From: Xanthobacteraceae bacterium
GTDB lineage: Bacteria > Pseudomonadota > Alphaproteobacteria > Rhizobiales > Xanthobacteraceae
Reading direction: 5' to 3'
DNA: 64,000 nucleotides
NCBI GenBank assembly: GCA_004297465.1
Contig: SCUB01000010.1
Location: 334,216 to 398,215 of the forward strand
Shown here: piece by piece, positions 19,402-29,151 of the stretch
Position numbering within the stretch: the stretch's first letter is position 1
Layout: each line of letters begins with the position of its first letter
Position numbers and translations under genes: made by a program
Notes under the pieces: generated by a model
Told to the model about the DNA's origin: nothing
Database searches by the model: none
The model's input: the letters and a program-made list of their open reading frames with translations, nothing else

Positions 19402-22377
19402 ATGATGCAGAAACCCGCCGCCGCCCAGCGCGATCACGTCTTTCTCGTCGACGGATCGTCCTACATCTTCCGCGCCTATCACGCCCTGCCGCCGCTCACG
19501 CGCAAGTCCGACGGCCTGCCGGTCGGCGCGCTGGCCGGCTTCTGCAACATGCTGTGGAAGCTGTTGCGCGACATGAAGCCGGAGGACCGCCCGACCCATC
19601 TCGCGGTGGTGTTCGACCGTTCCGAGCACACCTTCCGCAACAAGCTCTATGCCGAATACAAGGCGCACCGGCCGCCCGCGCCCGACGACCTCGTGCCGCA
19701 GTTTCCGCTGATCCGCGAGGCGGTGCGCGCGTTCGAGCTGCCCTGCCTCGAACAGGCCGGCTTCGAAGCTGACGACCTCATCGCCACTTACGCGCGCCAG
19801 GCCTGCGCGCGCGGCGCCACCGTCACCATCGTCTCGTCCGACAAGGACCTGATGCAGCTCGTCAACGATTGCGTCGTGATGTACGACACCATGAAGGACA
19901 AGCGCATCGGCATTCCCGAGGTGATCGAGAAGTTCGGCGTGCCGCCCGAAAAGGTCGTCGACGTGCAGGCGCTGGCCGGCGACTCGGTCGACAACGTGCC
20001 CGGCGTGCCGGGCATCGGCGTCAAGACCGCGGCGCAGCTGATTACCGAATACGGCGACCTCGAAACGCTGCTCGAGCGCGCGCCCGAGATCAAGCAGCCG
20101 AAACGGCGCGAGGCCCTGATCGGCAACGCCGAGCAGGCGCGGCTGTCGCGCCGCCTGGTGCAACTCGACGAGCACGTCACGCTCGATGTGCCGCTCGACG
20201 ATCTCGCCGTGCACGAACCCGACGCGCGGCGGCTGATCGCCTTCCTCAAGGCGATGGAGTTCACCACGCTGACGCGCCGCGTCGCCGAATACGCCGAGCT
20301 CGACGCCTCCGAGATCGCGCCGGACGGGAAGTTCAAGGCCGGCGGACCCGGCCCGGCCAGCACCGAGGCGCCACCGCCCGCGGCCGGCCGGCCGGCGGCC
20401 GGCGCGCCGGCCGCAAAACCTGCCGCGGCAAGGTCCGCCGCCGCGCCGGAGCAGCCAGCCGCCGGCGTCATGACGCCGCGGGCGCTCGCCGCCGAGCGCC
20501 TCGCGGCGGCGCGCGCGGGCGCGTTCGACCGCGGCCATTACCAGACCGTCCGCAGCCTTGCCGAACTTGCACCCTGGATCGCGCGGGCGCGCGACCTCGG
20601 CGAGGTCGCCCTCGACATCGCGACCACCGGTCCCGATCCGATGCAGGCCGAGCTGATCGGCCTTGCGCTGGCATGCGCGCCCGGCGAGGCCTGCTACGTG
20701 CCGCTGGCGCACCGCGACGGCGGCGGTGGCGAGGGCCTGTTCGCGGGCGGCCCGGTGGCGGACCAGATCGCCGCGCGCGAGGCGCTCGCCGCGCTTAAAT
20801 CCCTCGTCGAGGACGCCGGCGTGCTCAAGATCGGCCACAACGTGAAGTACCGCGCCCAGGTGCTGGCCGGGCATGGGCTCGCCATGGCCCCGGCCGACGA
20901 CATCATGCTGATGTCCTACGTGCTCGACGCCGGACGCCAGTCGCACGACCTCGACGCGCTGGCGCAGCACTGGCTCGGCCACACGCCGGTCAACCTCGAC
21001 GAGGTTACCGGCACCGGCAGGGCGCGGCTCGCCTTCGATCATGTCGCCATCGACCGGGCCGCGCCTTACGCCGCCGGGCAGGCCGACGTGACGCTGCGGC
21101 TGTGGCGCGCGCTCAAGCCGCGCCTGGCCGCCGAGCGCATGCTCACCGTGTACGAGACGCTGGAGCGGCCGCTGATTGCCGTGCTCATGCGCATGGAGCG
21201 GCGCGGCATCGCCATCGACCGCCAGGTGCTGGCGCGGCTGTCGGGCGAATTCACCCAGGAGGCGGCGCGGCTCGAAGCCGAGATCCAGACCATCGCCGGC
21301 GAGCCGCTCAATCCGGGCAGCCCGAAACAGCTCGGCGACATCCTGTTCGGCAAGCTGAACCTTCCCGGCGGCAGGAAGACCAAGACCGGCGCATGGTCGA
21401 CCTCGGCGTCGGTGCTCGAGGACCTCGCCGAGGAAGGCCACGCGCTGCCGCGCAAGATCCTCGACTGGCGCCAGGTGGCGAAACTCAAATCGACCTACAC
21501 CGACGCGCTGCCGGCCTACGTCAATCCGGTCACGCACCGCGTCCATACAACTTATGCGCTCGCCGCCACCACCACCGGGCGGCTGTCGTCGAACGAGCCG
21601 AACCTGCAGAACATTCCGGTGCGCACCGAGGACGGCCGCAAGATCCGGCGCGCTTTCGTCGCCACCAAGGGCCACCGGCTGGTATCGGCCGACTACTCGC
21701 AGATCGAATTGCGCCTCTTGGCCGAGATCGCCGACATCGCGCCGTTGCGCGAGGCGTTCCGCGAAGGCCTCGACATCCACGCCATGACCGCCTCGGAAAT
21801 GTTCGACGTGCCGATCAAGGACATGACCGCCGAGGTGCGCCGCCGCGCCAAGGCCATCAATTTCGGCATCATCTACGGCATCTCGGCATTCGGTCTCGCC
21901 AACCAACTCGGCATCGCGCGCGAGGACGCCGCCGCCTACATCAGGAAATACTTCGAGCGCTTTCCCGGCATCCGCGCCTACATGGACGAGACCCGCGAGT
22001 TCTGCCGCGCCAACGGCTATGTAACGACGCTGTTCGGCCGCAAGTGCCACTACCCCGACATCGCCGCGCCCAACCCATCGGTGCGCGCCTTCAACGAGCG
22101 CGCCGCCATCAACGCCCGCCTGCAGGGCACCGCCGCCGATATCATCCGCCGCGCCATGATCCGCATGGAGGAGGCGCTGGCCGCGAAAAAGCTTGCGGCG
22201 CGCATGCTGCTCCAGGTGCATGACGAACTGATCTTCGAGGTACCGGAGGACGAGGTCGAGGCCACCTTGCCTGTGGTGCGCGCGGTGATGGCGCAGGCGC
22301 CGCTGCCGGCGATCGCGCTCTCGCTACCGCTGCAGGTCGACGCTCGCGCCGCCCACAATTGGGACGAGGCGCATTGA
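19402..22377 (+). CDS. polA: DNA polymerase I with degraded 3'-5' exonuclease site
   Basis: This 991-residue enzyme fills gaps and removes RNA primers. The N-terminal 5' nuclease domain is complete (LVDGSSYIFRAYHAL, FEADDLIATYA, GVPGIGVKTAAQLI). The polymerase domain has motif A SADYSQIELRLLAEIA, the O-helix RRAKAINFGIIYG and motif C LLQVHDELIFEV. The middle exonuclease domain is present, but three metal ligands are lost: E. coli Glu357 aligns with Ala407, Asp424 with Arg484 and Asp501 with Gln560, and only Asp405 remains. A Pro/Ala-rich linker at about residues 312-350 precedes that domain. Proofreading is therefore predicted to be absent. Confidence 0.96.
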   Translation: MMQKPAAAQRDHVFLVDGSSYIFRAYHALPPLTRKSDGLPVGALAGFCNMLWKLLRDMKPEDRPTHLAVVFDRSEHTFRNKLYAEYKAHRPPAPDDLVPQFPLIREAVRAFELPCLEQAGFEADDLIATYARQACARGATVTIVSSDKDLMQLVNDCVVMYDTMKDKRIGIPEVIEKFGVPPEKVVDVQALAGDSVDNVPGVPGIGVKTAAQLITEYGDLETLLERAPEIKQPKRREALIGNAEQARLSRRLVQLDEHVTLDVPLDDLAVHEPDARRLIAFLKAMEFTTLTRRVAEYAELDASEIAPDGKFKAGGPGPASTEAPPPAAGRPAAGAPAAKPAAARSAAAPEQPAAGVMTPRALAAERLAAARAGAFDRGHYQTVRSLAELAPWIARARDLGEVALDIATTGPDPMQAELIGLALACAPGEACYVPLAHRDGGGGEGLFAGGPVADQIAAREALAALKSLVEDAGVLKIGHNVKYRAQVLAGHGLAMAPADDIMLMSYVLDAGRQSHDLDALAQHWLGHTPVNLDEVTGTGRARLAFDHVAIDRAAPYAAGQADVTLRLWRALKPRLAAERMLTVYETLERPLIAVLMRMERRGIAIDRQVLARLSGEFTQEAARLEAEIQTIAGEPLNPGSPKQLGDILFGKLNLPGGRKTKTGAWSTSASVLEDLAEEGHALPRKILDWRQVAKLKSTYTDALPAYVNPVTHRVHTTYALAATTTGRLSSNEPNLQNIPVRTEDGRKIRRAFVATKGHRLVSADYSQIELRLLAEIADIAPLREAFREGLDIHAMTASEMFDVPIKDMTAEVRRRAKAINFGIIYGISAFGLANQLGIAREDAAAYIRKYFERFPGIRAYMDETREFCRANGYVTTLFGRKCHYPDIAAPNPSVRAFNERAAINARLQGTAADIIRRAMIRMEEALAAKKLAARMLLQVHDELIFEVPEDEVEATLPVVRAVMAQAPLPAIALSLPLQVDARAAHNWDEAH

Positions 22378-22420
22378 GGGCGTGGCGGGGGCGCGGCAAT
22401 GGGCTGAATTATCCCCCTTC

Positions 22421-22508
22421 TTCGTCACAGCCGGGCTTGACCCGCGCAGCCATCTCTTGAAATTGATGGCTGCAATGGATGGATTGCCGGGCCGAGCCCG
22501 GCGATGAC
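22421..22508. repeat. Extragenic inverted repeat (second copy)
   Basis: The sequence repeats the 7217-7295 element: TTCGTCA, CCGGGCTTGACCCG and CCATC in the left arm, and GATGGATTGCCGGG and GCCCGGCGATGAC in the right arm, separated by about 30 bases. It fills the gap between polA and pyrE and ends 15 bases before the preferred pyrE start, so an upstream in-frame ATG inside the repeat is unlikely to be used. Confidence 0.75.
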
Positions 22509-22523
22509 AAAAGGGACCGTTTC

Positions 22524-23093
22524 GTGACCGCTTCCTCTCCCCGTTCCCGTCTCGCTTCCATCATCCGCGCCCGCTCGTTCGGGCGCGGCCAGATCACGCT
22601 CGCCTCGGGGCGGGTCAGTGACTTTTATTTCAACCTCAAGCCGACCATGCTCGATCCCGAGGGCGCGGCGCTCCTGGCCGAACTGACGCTCGATGCGTTG
22701 GCCGGCGAGACGATCGATTACGTCGGCGGGCTGGAGATGGGCGCGGTGCCGATCGCGGGCGCCATCGCGCTGATGTCGTGGCAGAAGGGGCGGCCGCTGC
22801 CGGCCATCTTCGTGCGCAAGAAACCGAAGGAGCACGGCGCACGGCTCGCGGTCGAGGGCCTCGCCAAGGGCGAGACGCTCAAGGGCAAGCGCGTCGTCGT
22901 GGTCGAGGATGTCACCACCACCGGCGGCTCGGCGCTGAAGGCCGTCGAGGCGGTGCGCGAGGCCGGCGGCAAGGTCGCGCTGGTGTTCACCATGGTCGAC
23001 CGCCAGGAAGGCGCGGCGGAAACCTTCGCGCAAGCCCGCCTGCCGTTCCGTTCGTTGTTCACGGCGCAGGAATTTCTCAACCCGCCGGCTTGA
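22524..23093 (+). CDS. pyrE: Orotate phosphoribosyltransferase
   Basis: PyrE converts orotate and PRPP to OMP in pyrimidine synthesis. The 189-residue protein carries the PRPP-binding motif [19 protein letters not shown], the substrate loop [11 protein letters not shown] and the N-terminal [22 protein letters not shown] chose GTG 22524 ([18 protein letters not shown] follows) because it matches the family length; the ATG at 22479 lies inside an extragenic repeat. A repeat and no obvious promoter separate it from polA. Confidence 0.93.
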   Translation: MTASSPRSRLASIIRARSFGRGQITLASGRVSDFYFNLKPTMLDPEGAALLAELTLDALAGETIDYVGGLEMGAVPIAGAIALMSWQKGRPLPAIFVRKKPKEHGARLAVEGLAKGETLKGKRVVVVEDVTTTGGSALKAVEAVREAGGKVALVFTMVDRQEGAAETFAQARLPFRSLFTAQEFLNPPA

Positions 23094-23143
23094 TTTGGCC
23101 ATCCAACTCGGCTTCGCTGGCGTCCTGATTGAGGGGGCGCGGC

Positions 23144-24586
23144 ATGGCGGGGATATTCAGGCGGACGCGGACGGCGGGCCGCGCGGCAACTCTTGCGATG
23201 GCAGCGGCGCTCGTCGCCTGCCCTTTTCCCGCGTTCGCCGCCGAGGGCCTCGATGGCTCGGGCCTGTCGCCCGTATGGGCGCTGCCGTTCGCCGGCATCC
23301 TGCTGTGCATCGCCACCGGGCCGGTGTTCTATCCGCATCTGTGGGAGCATCACTACGGCAAGTTCGCCGCGTTCTGGTCGGCCTGCGTCATCGTTCCACT
23401 GTATCTCACCGCAAACGCCGGCACGGTCACCCCCGCGCTGGCGCACACTGCGCTCCTTGAATACATGCCCTTCATCCTGCTGCTGCTGGCGCTGTTCACC
23501 ACGGCGGGCGGCATCTATCTCGAAGGCAACCTGCACGACAGCGTGTTCACCAACACCATTCTGCTCGGCATCGGCGCGGTACTGGCCAGCATCATCGGCA
23601 CCACCGGCGCCTCGATGATCCTGATCCGCCCGCTGATCCGCGCCAATGACGACCGCCGCTACAACACCCATGTCGTCATCTTCTTCATTTTCCTCGTTTC
23701 CAATATCGGCGGCTCGCTGAGCCCGCTCGGCGACCCGCCGCTGTTCCTCGGCTTCCTCAAGGGCGTCGATTTCTTCTGGACCACACGCCATCTCCTGACC
23801 GAAACGGTGGTGGTGGGCGGCATCGTGCTCGCGGTGTTTCTCGCGCTCGACATCTACTTCCACCGCCGCGACGACCGCGCGCCGGTCACGGACCCCACGC
23901 CGGATACGCCGCTCCGGCTGCACGGCACCGTCAATTTCGCGCTGATCGCCGTCATCATCGCCGCGATCCTGATGAGCGCGACCTGGAATCCGGGCGTTTC
24001 CTTCCATGTCGCCGGCGTCGGGCTCGAACTGCAGGATCTCTTGCGCGACGCCATCTTCGTTGTCGTGACGCTGGCCTCGCTGAAACTCACCGCGCAGGCC
24101 GACCGCGACGCCAACGGCTTTGCCTGGGGGCCGATCAAGGAGGTCGCCATCCTGTTCGCCGGCATCTTCATCTGCATCGTCCCGGTGATCGCGATGCTGC
24201 ATGCCGGCGCGCACGGCCCGTTCGCCGGCCTGCTCAAGCTGGTCAGCCATGCCGACGGCAGCCCCAACAACGCCGCCTATTTCTGGCTCACCGGCGGGCT
24301 GTCGTCGTTCCTCGACAACGCCCCGACCTATCTGGTGTTCTTCGAACTGGCCGGCGGCGACCCCCAGACGCTGATGACCGCCGGCGCGGCGACGCTGGCG
24401 GCGATCTCGACCGGCGCGGTGTTCATGGGGGCCAACACCTATATCGGCAACGCGCCCAATTTCATGGTCTACGCCATCGCCCGCCAGGCTGGCGTCAGGA
24501 TGCCGAGCTTCTTCGGCTACATGGCGTGGTCGGGGCTGATCCTGATCCCCTCTTTCCTCATCGCGACCTGGCTGTTCTTCTCCTGA
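23144..24586 (+). CDS. Sodium/proton antiporter (CitMHS/NhaD-like)
   Basis: The 480-residue protein begins with a signal-like hydrophobic stretch ending FPAFAAEG, then about a dozen membrane helices. Conserved ion-transporter blocks include NAGTVTPALAHTALLEYMPFI, IGTTGASMILIRPLIRAND, VSNIGGSLSPLGDPPLFLGFL and SSFLDNAPTYLVFFE, which resemble the paired helix-break motifs of the NhaD/arsenite-citrate (IT) superfamily. GAGGGGG upstream supports ATG 23144; an in-frame TTG lies at 23129. It probably exchanges Na+ for H+, but a carboxylate substrate cannot be excluded. Confidence 0.83.
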   Translation: MAGIFRRTRTAGRAATLAMAAALVACPFPAFAAEGLDGSGLSPVWALPFAGILLCIATGPVFYPHLWEHHYGKFAAFWSACVIVPLYLTANAGTVTPALAHTALLEYMPFILLLLALFTTAGGIYLEGNLHDSVFTNTILLGIGAVLASIIGTTGASMILIRPLIRANDDRRYNTHVVIFFIFLVSNIGGSLSPLGDPPLFLGFLKGVDFFWTTRHLLTETVVVGGIVLAVFLALDIYFHRRDDRAPVTDPTPDTPLRLHGTVNFALIAVIIAAILMSATWNPGVSFHVAGVGLELQDLLRDAIFVVVTLASLKLTAQADRDANGFAWGPIKEVAILFAGIFICIVPVIAMLHAGAHGPFAGLLKLVSHADGSPNNAAYFWLTGGLSSFLDNAPTYLVFFELAGGDPQTLMTAGAATLAAISTGAVFMGANTYIGNAPNFMVYAIARQAGVRMPSFFGYMAWSGLILIPSFLIATWLFFS

Positions 24587-24738
24587 GGGACCGGACTTTG
24601 CATTGTCATTGCCGGGCATAGCGAAGAAGATGCGCGCGGACGAATTCACGTTAGGCGGCGCTCCCCGCAAACCGCTCGTTTACCATCCCGCGCTATGGTG
24701 CGGCGTGCGTAGCGTAGCGTGAGTGGAGTTTGCGTCCC

Positions 24739-25494
24739 GTGTTGCCTATCCCGCGCGTGCGGCGCCGCATCGCGACTTTCACCCTTGTTGGCCTGATGGC
24801 GGCCGCCGGCATGGCGCGCGAACCCGCGCATGCCGGGCTGCTGGATTTTCTATGGGGCAAGCCGCCCAGCGCTCCGGCGCCGGCTCCCGCCGCCACCGCG
24901 GCGCCGTCCGCGTTCAATCCGTTCGGCCTGTTTGACACGCCGCCCGGCCCCGCGCCGGCCGACGGCGCGCGCTTTTCCGGCTACTGCGTGCGGCTGTGCG
25001 ACGGGCGCTATTTCCCGCTGCAGACGCGCGGCGCTTCCGCGGTGCCGATGTGCCAGGCATTCTGCCCGGCAAGCCCGACCAAGGTGTTTTCCGGCGGCGG
25101 CATCGACCATGCCGTCGCCCCTGACGGGGCGCGCTATGCCGACCTCGACAATGCCTATGTCTACCGCGCGAAGCTCATCGAGGGCTGCACCTGCAACGGC
25201 CGCGACAGCCTCGGGCTGGCGCCGGTCGATCTCGCGCTCGACGCCACGCTGCGGCCTGGCGACATCGTCGCCACCGCCACCGGCCTCGTCGCCTATAGCG
25301 GCAACCGCGTCGGCGACCAGCAGACCGCCGAGTTCACGCCGGTCAATTCCTATCCCGGCCTGACGCCGGACCTGCGCGCCAGGCTCGGCGGCCTGAAGGT
25401 AAGCCCGGCGGTTGCCGCCTATGCCGAGGACACCTCGATTCCGGCCCCGGAGATCACCGGCTCGATCGGTCCGCGCCGCGCCAGGCGGCCCTGA
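24739..25494 (+). CDS. DUF2865-family secreted cysteine-rich protein
   Basis: The protein of about 251 residues has an N-terminal signal peptide (ending near AHAG), a Pro/Ala-rich linker, and a conserved domain with cysteine pairs: FSGYCVRLCDGRYFPLQ, MCQAFCPASPTKVFSG and EGCTCNG. This pattern matches the DUF2865 proteins of Hyphomicrobiales, whose role is unknown; periplasmic location and disulfides are inferred. The start is uncertain: GTG 24739 (after GTGGAG) or TTG 24730, with no ATG near. A strong terminator follows. Confidence 0.75.
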   Translation: MLPIPRVRRRIATFTLVGLMAAAGMAREPAHAGLLDFLWGKPPSAPAPAPAATAAPSAFNPFGLFDTPPGPAPADGARFSGYCVRLCDGRYFPLQTRGASAVPMCQAFCPASPTKVFSGGGIDHAVAPDGARYADLDNAYVYRAKLIEGCTCNGRDSLGLAPVDLALDATLRPGDIVATATGLVAYSGNRVGDQQTAEFTPVNSYPGLTPDLRARLGGLKVSPAVAAYAEDTSIPAPEITGSIGPRRARRP

Positions 25495-25511
25495 GCCATT
25501 TTCTCCTCAAC

Positions 25512-25543
25512 AAAAAAGGGCGGCCCCGAGGGCCGCCCTTTTG
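25512..25543. terminator. Bidirectional rho-independent terminator
   Basis: A near-perfect hairpin, AAAAGGGCGGCCC and GGGCCGCCCTTTT around CGA, has an A-run on one side and a T-run on the other. It lies between the convergent DUF2865 gene and pckA and should stop both transcripts. Confidence 0.9.
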
Positions 25544-25564
25544 CATTTCGGCAAAGGCCCCGCC

Positions 25565-27178
25565 TTATTCGGCGGCGATCTGCACGTCGGGCGCCGCGGC
25601 GCGCACCTCGGCGTCGACATGGTCCTCGAACTTGGTGAAGTTCTTCTGGAACATCGACACCAGCTTGCGCGCGGTGGTGTCGAACTCGGCCTTGTCGGCC
25701 CAGGTCTTGATCGGGTCGAGGATGTCGGGCTCGATGCCCGGCACCACGGTCGGCACCGCGAAGCCGAAATACCTGTCGGTTCGGAAGCTGGCGTTGCGCA
25801 GCGAGCCGTTGAGCGCCGCGGTGAGCAGCGCGCGCGTCACCTTGATCGGCATGCGGCGGCCGACGCCGTACTTGCCGCCGGTCCAGCCGGTGTTGACCAG
25901 CCAGCAGTCGACATTGTGCTGGGCGATCAGCTCGCGCAGCAGGTTGCCGTATTCCGACGGATGGCGCGGCAGGAACGGCGCGCCGAAGCAGGTGGAGAAT
26001 TCCGGCTCCGGCTCGGTGACGCCGCGCTCGGTACCGGCGACCTTGGCGGTGTAGCCGGACAGGAAGTGATACATCGCCTGCGCCGGCGTCAGCTTGGCGA
26101 TCGGCGGCATGACGCCGAAGGCGTCGGCGGCAAGCATCACCAGGTTCTTGGGCTGGCCGGCGCGTCCGGTGCGCGAGGCGTTGGGGATGAAGTCGAGCGG
26201 ATAGGCCGAGCGGGTGTTCTCGGTCTTGGAGCCGTCGTCGAAATCGACGACGCCCGTCATCGGATCGAACACCACGTTCTCCAGCACGGTGCCGAAGCGC
26301 TGGCTGGCGGCGAAGATCTCGGGCTCGGCCTCGGCCGAGAGCTTGATGCACTTGGCGTAGCAGCCGCCCTCGAAATTGAACACGCCGTCGCGGCCCCAGC
26401 CGTGCTCGTCGTCGCCGATCAGGGTGCGGTTGGGATCGGCCGAGAGCGTGGTCTTGCCGGTGCCCGACAGGCCGAAGAAGACCGCGGTGTCGCCGTCCGG
26501 CCCGACATTGGCCGAGCAGTGCATCGGCATCACCTTGCTCTCGGGCAGGAAGTAATTGAGCACGGTGAACACCGACTTCTTCATCTCGCCGGCATAGGCG
26601 GAGCCGCCGATCAGCACGATCTTGCGGGTGAAGTCGACCGCCACCACGGTCTCGGAGCGCACGCCATGGCGCTTGGGGTCGGCCTTGAAGCTCGGCAGGT
26701 CGACGATGGTCAGTTCGGGAACGAAATTCGCCAGCGCCTCGAAGTCGGGACGGATCAGCAGCGTGCGGATGAACTGCGAGTGCCAGGCCAACTCGGTGAA
26801 CACCCGCGTCCTGATGCGGAAATTCGGGTCGGCGCCGCCATAGAGGTCCTGGGCGAACAGCGTCTTGCCGCGGGCGTGGGCGATGAAATCGTCGAGCAGC
26901 GTGCCGAACTGTTCCGAACTGAGCGCGGCGTTGGCATTCCACCACACGGTGTTTTCAGTGGTGGCGTCACGGACGGTGAACTTGTCCTTGGGGCTGCGGC
27001 CGGTATGGCTGCCGGTCTCGGCGCACAGCGCGCCCCCCGCGGTCAGCACCGCCTCTCCGTTGCGCAGCGCGTATTCGTAGAGCGTCGGCGCGCGCAAATT
27101 CCAGTGTACCGCCGCAAGATCCTTGAAACCGAATTTGTCGGCGCCATGGGCACCGTTACGAACACCCGTCTGCTCCAC
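25565..27178 (-). CDS. pckA: Phosphoenolpyruvate carboxykinase (ATP)
   Basis: The enzyme turns oxaloacetate and ATP into PEP, the first step of gluconeogenesis from TCA-cycle carbon. The 537-residue protein has [12 protein letters not shown], the PEPCK-specific site EGGCYAKCI, the kinase-1a P-loop [11 protein letters not shown] and the metal site [12 protein letters not shown] 27178 is preferred: GGAGG lies about 8 bases upstream and the protein then begins (M)EQTGVRNGA. Gluconeogenesis is needed for growth on aromatic acids, which end as acetyl-CoA and succinyl-CoA. In related bacteria pckA is divergent from chvI; here a HugZ-like gene intervenes. Confidence 0.96.
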   Translation of the reverse strand: MEQTGVRNGAHGADKFGFKDLAAVHWNLRAPTLYEYALRNGEAVLTAGGALCAETGSHTGRSPKDKFTVRDATTENTVWWNANAALSSEQFGTLLDDFIAHARGKTLFAQDLYGGADPNFRIRTRVFTELAWHSQFIRTLLIRPDFEALANFVPELTIVDLPSFKADPKRHGVRSETVVAVDFTRKIVLIGGSAYAGEMKKSVFTVLNYFLPESKVMPMHCSANVGPDGDTAVFFGLSGTGKTTLSADPNRTLIGDDEHGWGRDGVFNFEGGCYAKCIKLSAEAEPEIFAASQRFGTVLENVVFDPMTGVVDFDDGSKTENTRSAYPLDFIPNASRTGRAGQPKNLVMLAADAFGVMPPIAKLTPAQAMYHFLSGYTAKVAGTERGVTEPEPEFSTCFGAPFLPRHPSEYGNLLRELIAQHNVDCWLVNTGWTGGKYGVGRRMPIKVTRALLTAALNGSLRNASFRTDRYFGFAVPTVVPGIEPDILDPIKTWADKAEFDTTARKLVSMFQKNFTKFEDHVDAEVRAAAPDVQIAAE

Positions 27179-27343
27179 GGAAGCATCCTCCAAAAGTAGA
27201 AACGGCGCTCATCTGCGCCGTGGATGGCGCCCCTTGGGGAGGCGCGCGGCGGCCGTCTCAAGCATCTTATCCGCTCGCGGCCTATCGGCGATCCTAATAG
27301 TGGCCAAAGCGCGGAAAGCCAAGATGGGCCGCCAAATTTTGGC

Positions 27344-28072
27344 CTATTGACCGCCCTCTCGAGCCTGGGCCGCCAGATCGCGCAAAACGTTGCGCAATTC
27401 GCCCGGATTGGCCAGCCGGCGCGGGAATGCCAGCCGCAGCGTACGACCGTCCGCCGCGAGGTCGAGGCCATCCGGATCGCAGCCGGTGCAGCGCCAGACC
27501 CCTACGCCCCCGCCCAGCAGCCTGGTGGCATAAAGACCAAGCGCCTCGGCGTGATCGGCGTTCAGATGGGCAACGATGTCCGGCTCGGCCGCCACCAATC
27601 CCTCCGCTCCCGCCAGCTCGGTCAGGAACGCCTCCGGCTTCAGGTTGACGATGCGGCCGAACCCGGCGACCAGGTGCAGCCATTCCGGCCGGATCACGTA
27701 GAACGAAAAATCGGCAAATGAAGCAAAGGCTTCCGCCGATGGATGGACCGCCAGATAGCGCCGCGCGACGGCCGCGTCGTCGACCGCGCGGGCGAGGCCC
27801 GCGACCATGATCCGCGCCCCCTCCAGCGGATCGCCGGCCCGGCGCTCGTCGAGCATGAGCGAGACCCGGGGGTCGGCGGCGAGATTGCGGGTATGCACCG
27901 CGAGGCGGGAAATCAGCAGGATCGGGGCACCGTCGGCCGTGCTGGCGACGTTGACCAACGAGCAGTAGGGATCGCCCGAGCCGGTCATCAGGGTGGCCAG
28001 CGCGCCTTGCCGGCTCGTCCGCAGCAGGGTCTTGGCGAGTTGCCCGGAGTCGGGGTCGGGGGTCGGTTTCAT
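27344..28072 (-). CDS. HugZ-like split-barrel protein with DUF2470 domain
   Basis: The 242-residue protein joins an N-terminal PNPOx-like split barrel (RQGALATLMTGSGDPYCSLVNVASTADG) to a C-terminal DUF2470 domain (DIVAHLNADHAEALGLYATRLLGG). This architecture is that of HugZ-type haem-utilisation proteins, which bind haem or flavin, and of haem oxygenase-like homologues. The His-rich NADHAEAL segment is characteristic. It sits between pckA and chvI and is divergent from chvI. Haem degradation is inferred from the family only. Confidence 0.83.
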   Translation of the reverse strand: MKPTPDPDSGQLAKTLLRTSRQGALATLMTGSGDPYCSLVNVASTADGAPILLISRLAVHTRNLAADPRVSLMLDERRAGDPLEGARIMVAGLARAVDDAAVARRYLAVHPSAEAFASFADFSFYVIRPEWLHLVAGFGRIVNLKPEAFLTELAGAEGLVAAEPDIVAHLNADHAEALGLYATRLLGGGVGVWRCTGCDPDGLDLAADGRTLRLAFPRRLANPGELRNVLRDLAAQAREGGQ

Positions 28073-28283
28073 GGCGCTCCAGCCGCCTTTCTGTTACCTG
28101 AAACGAGAAGAATTCGCTGGAATTCCGGTCCCTTGAGGGAGAAAATGGCCACATTTCAGCCCAGCTTGCATGTGCTGGGTGGCATCTCGCCGGCCCGGTG
28201 AACACTTTGCGTCGGACTGCCGCGTTATTTGATTTCCGTCGCAAAAAGCCCGCCCGCAGGCGGCATTACCCGGAAAGAGGTCC

Positions 28284-28982
28284 ATGCCCACAATCGCTCT
28301 GGTCGATGACGACCGCAACATCCTCACCTCGGTATCCATCGCGCTTGAAGCCGAAGGCTACCGGATCATGACCTACACCGATGGCGCCTCGGCGCTGGAC
28401 GGATTCCGCACCAGTCCGCCGGACCTGGCCATCCTCGACATCAAGATGCCGCGCATGGACGGCATGGAGACGCTGCGCCGGCTGCGCCAGAAATCCGATC
28501 TGCCGGTGATCTTCCTCACCTCCAAGGACGAGGAGATCGACGAACTGTTCGGCCTCAAGATGGGGGCCGACGATTTCATCCGCAAACCGTTCTCGCAGCG
28601 CCTGCTGGTCGAGCGCGTCAAGGCGGTGCTGCGCCGCGCCGCGCCCAAGGACGCCGCCGCCCCCAAGGACATCGACGCCAAGGCGCTCGAGCGCGGCCTC
28701 TTGCGCATGGATCCGGAACGCCACACCTGCACCTGGAAGAACGAGCCGGTGACGCTCACCGTCACCGAATTCCTCATCCTGCAGGCGCTCGCCACCCGCC
28801 CCGGCGTGGTCAAAAGCCGCAACGCGCTGATGGACGCGGCCTACGACGACCAGGTCTATGTCGACGACCGCACCATCGACAGCCACATCAAGCGGCTGCG
28901 CAAGAAGTTCAAGGTCGTCGACGACGACTTCGACATGATCGAGACGCTCTACGGCGTCGGTTATCGCTTCAAGGAAGTTTGA
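28284..28982 (+). CDS. chvI: Two-component response regulator ChvI
   Basis: This 232-residue OmpR-type regulator has a receiver domain with phospho-acceptor Asp52 in [13 protein letters not shown], conserved Lys in IRKPFSQ, and a C-terminal winged helix ([33 protein letters not shown]). The sequence [20 protein letters not shown] is typical of ChvI, which with ChvG controls envelope, acid and host responses in alphaproteobacteria. GGAAAGAGG precedes the ATG. The partner kinase gene follows after 169 bases on the same strand. Confidence 0.93.
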   Translation: MPTIALVDDDRNILTSVSIALEAEGYRIMTYTDGASALDGFRTSPPDLAILDIKMPRMDGMETLRRLRQKSDLPVIFLTSKDEEIDELFGLKMGADDFIRKPFSQRLLVERVKAVLRRAAPKDAAAPKDIDAKALERGLLRMDPERHTCTWKNEPVTLTVTEFLILQALATRPGVVKSRNALMDAAYDDQVYVDDRTIDSHIKRLRKKFKVVDDDFDMIETLYGVGYRFKEV

Positions 28983-29151
28983 CTTTCGCGCGAGGGGTGC
29001 CTGCCCGGCGCAGCCGGATTGGGCTAGACTGGCGGCGCCGGATGGACCGCCGTCTTTTTCTGGAATTGCGCGGGGGCTCATGACGCCGGCCCTGGAATGA
29101 AGCGGCAGAACTTGAACCAGGCGGATTTGGCAGACAGGCGGGTTTTCGCCA

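Noticed and set aside
19387..22221. A 944-residue open frame on the minus strand
   Set aside because: It is a shadow of polA caused by high GC; its translation is low-complexity (His/Arg/Val/Gly rich), and polA is clearly real.
22479..22523. ATG 22479 as start of pyrE
   Set aside because: It lies within an extragenic palindrome; GTG 22524 gives the family length.
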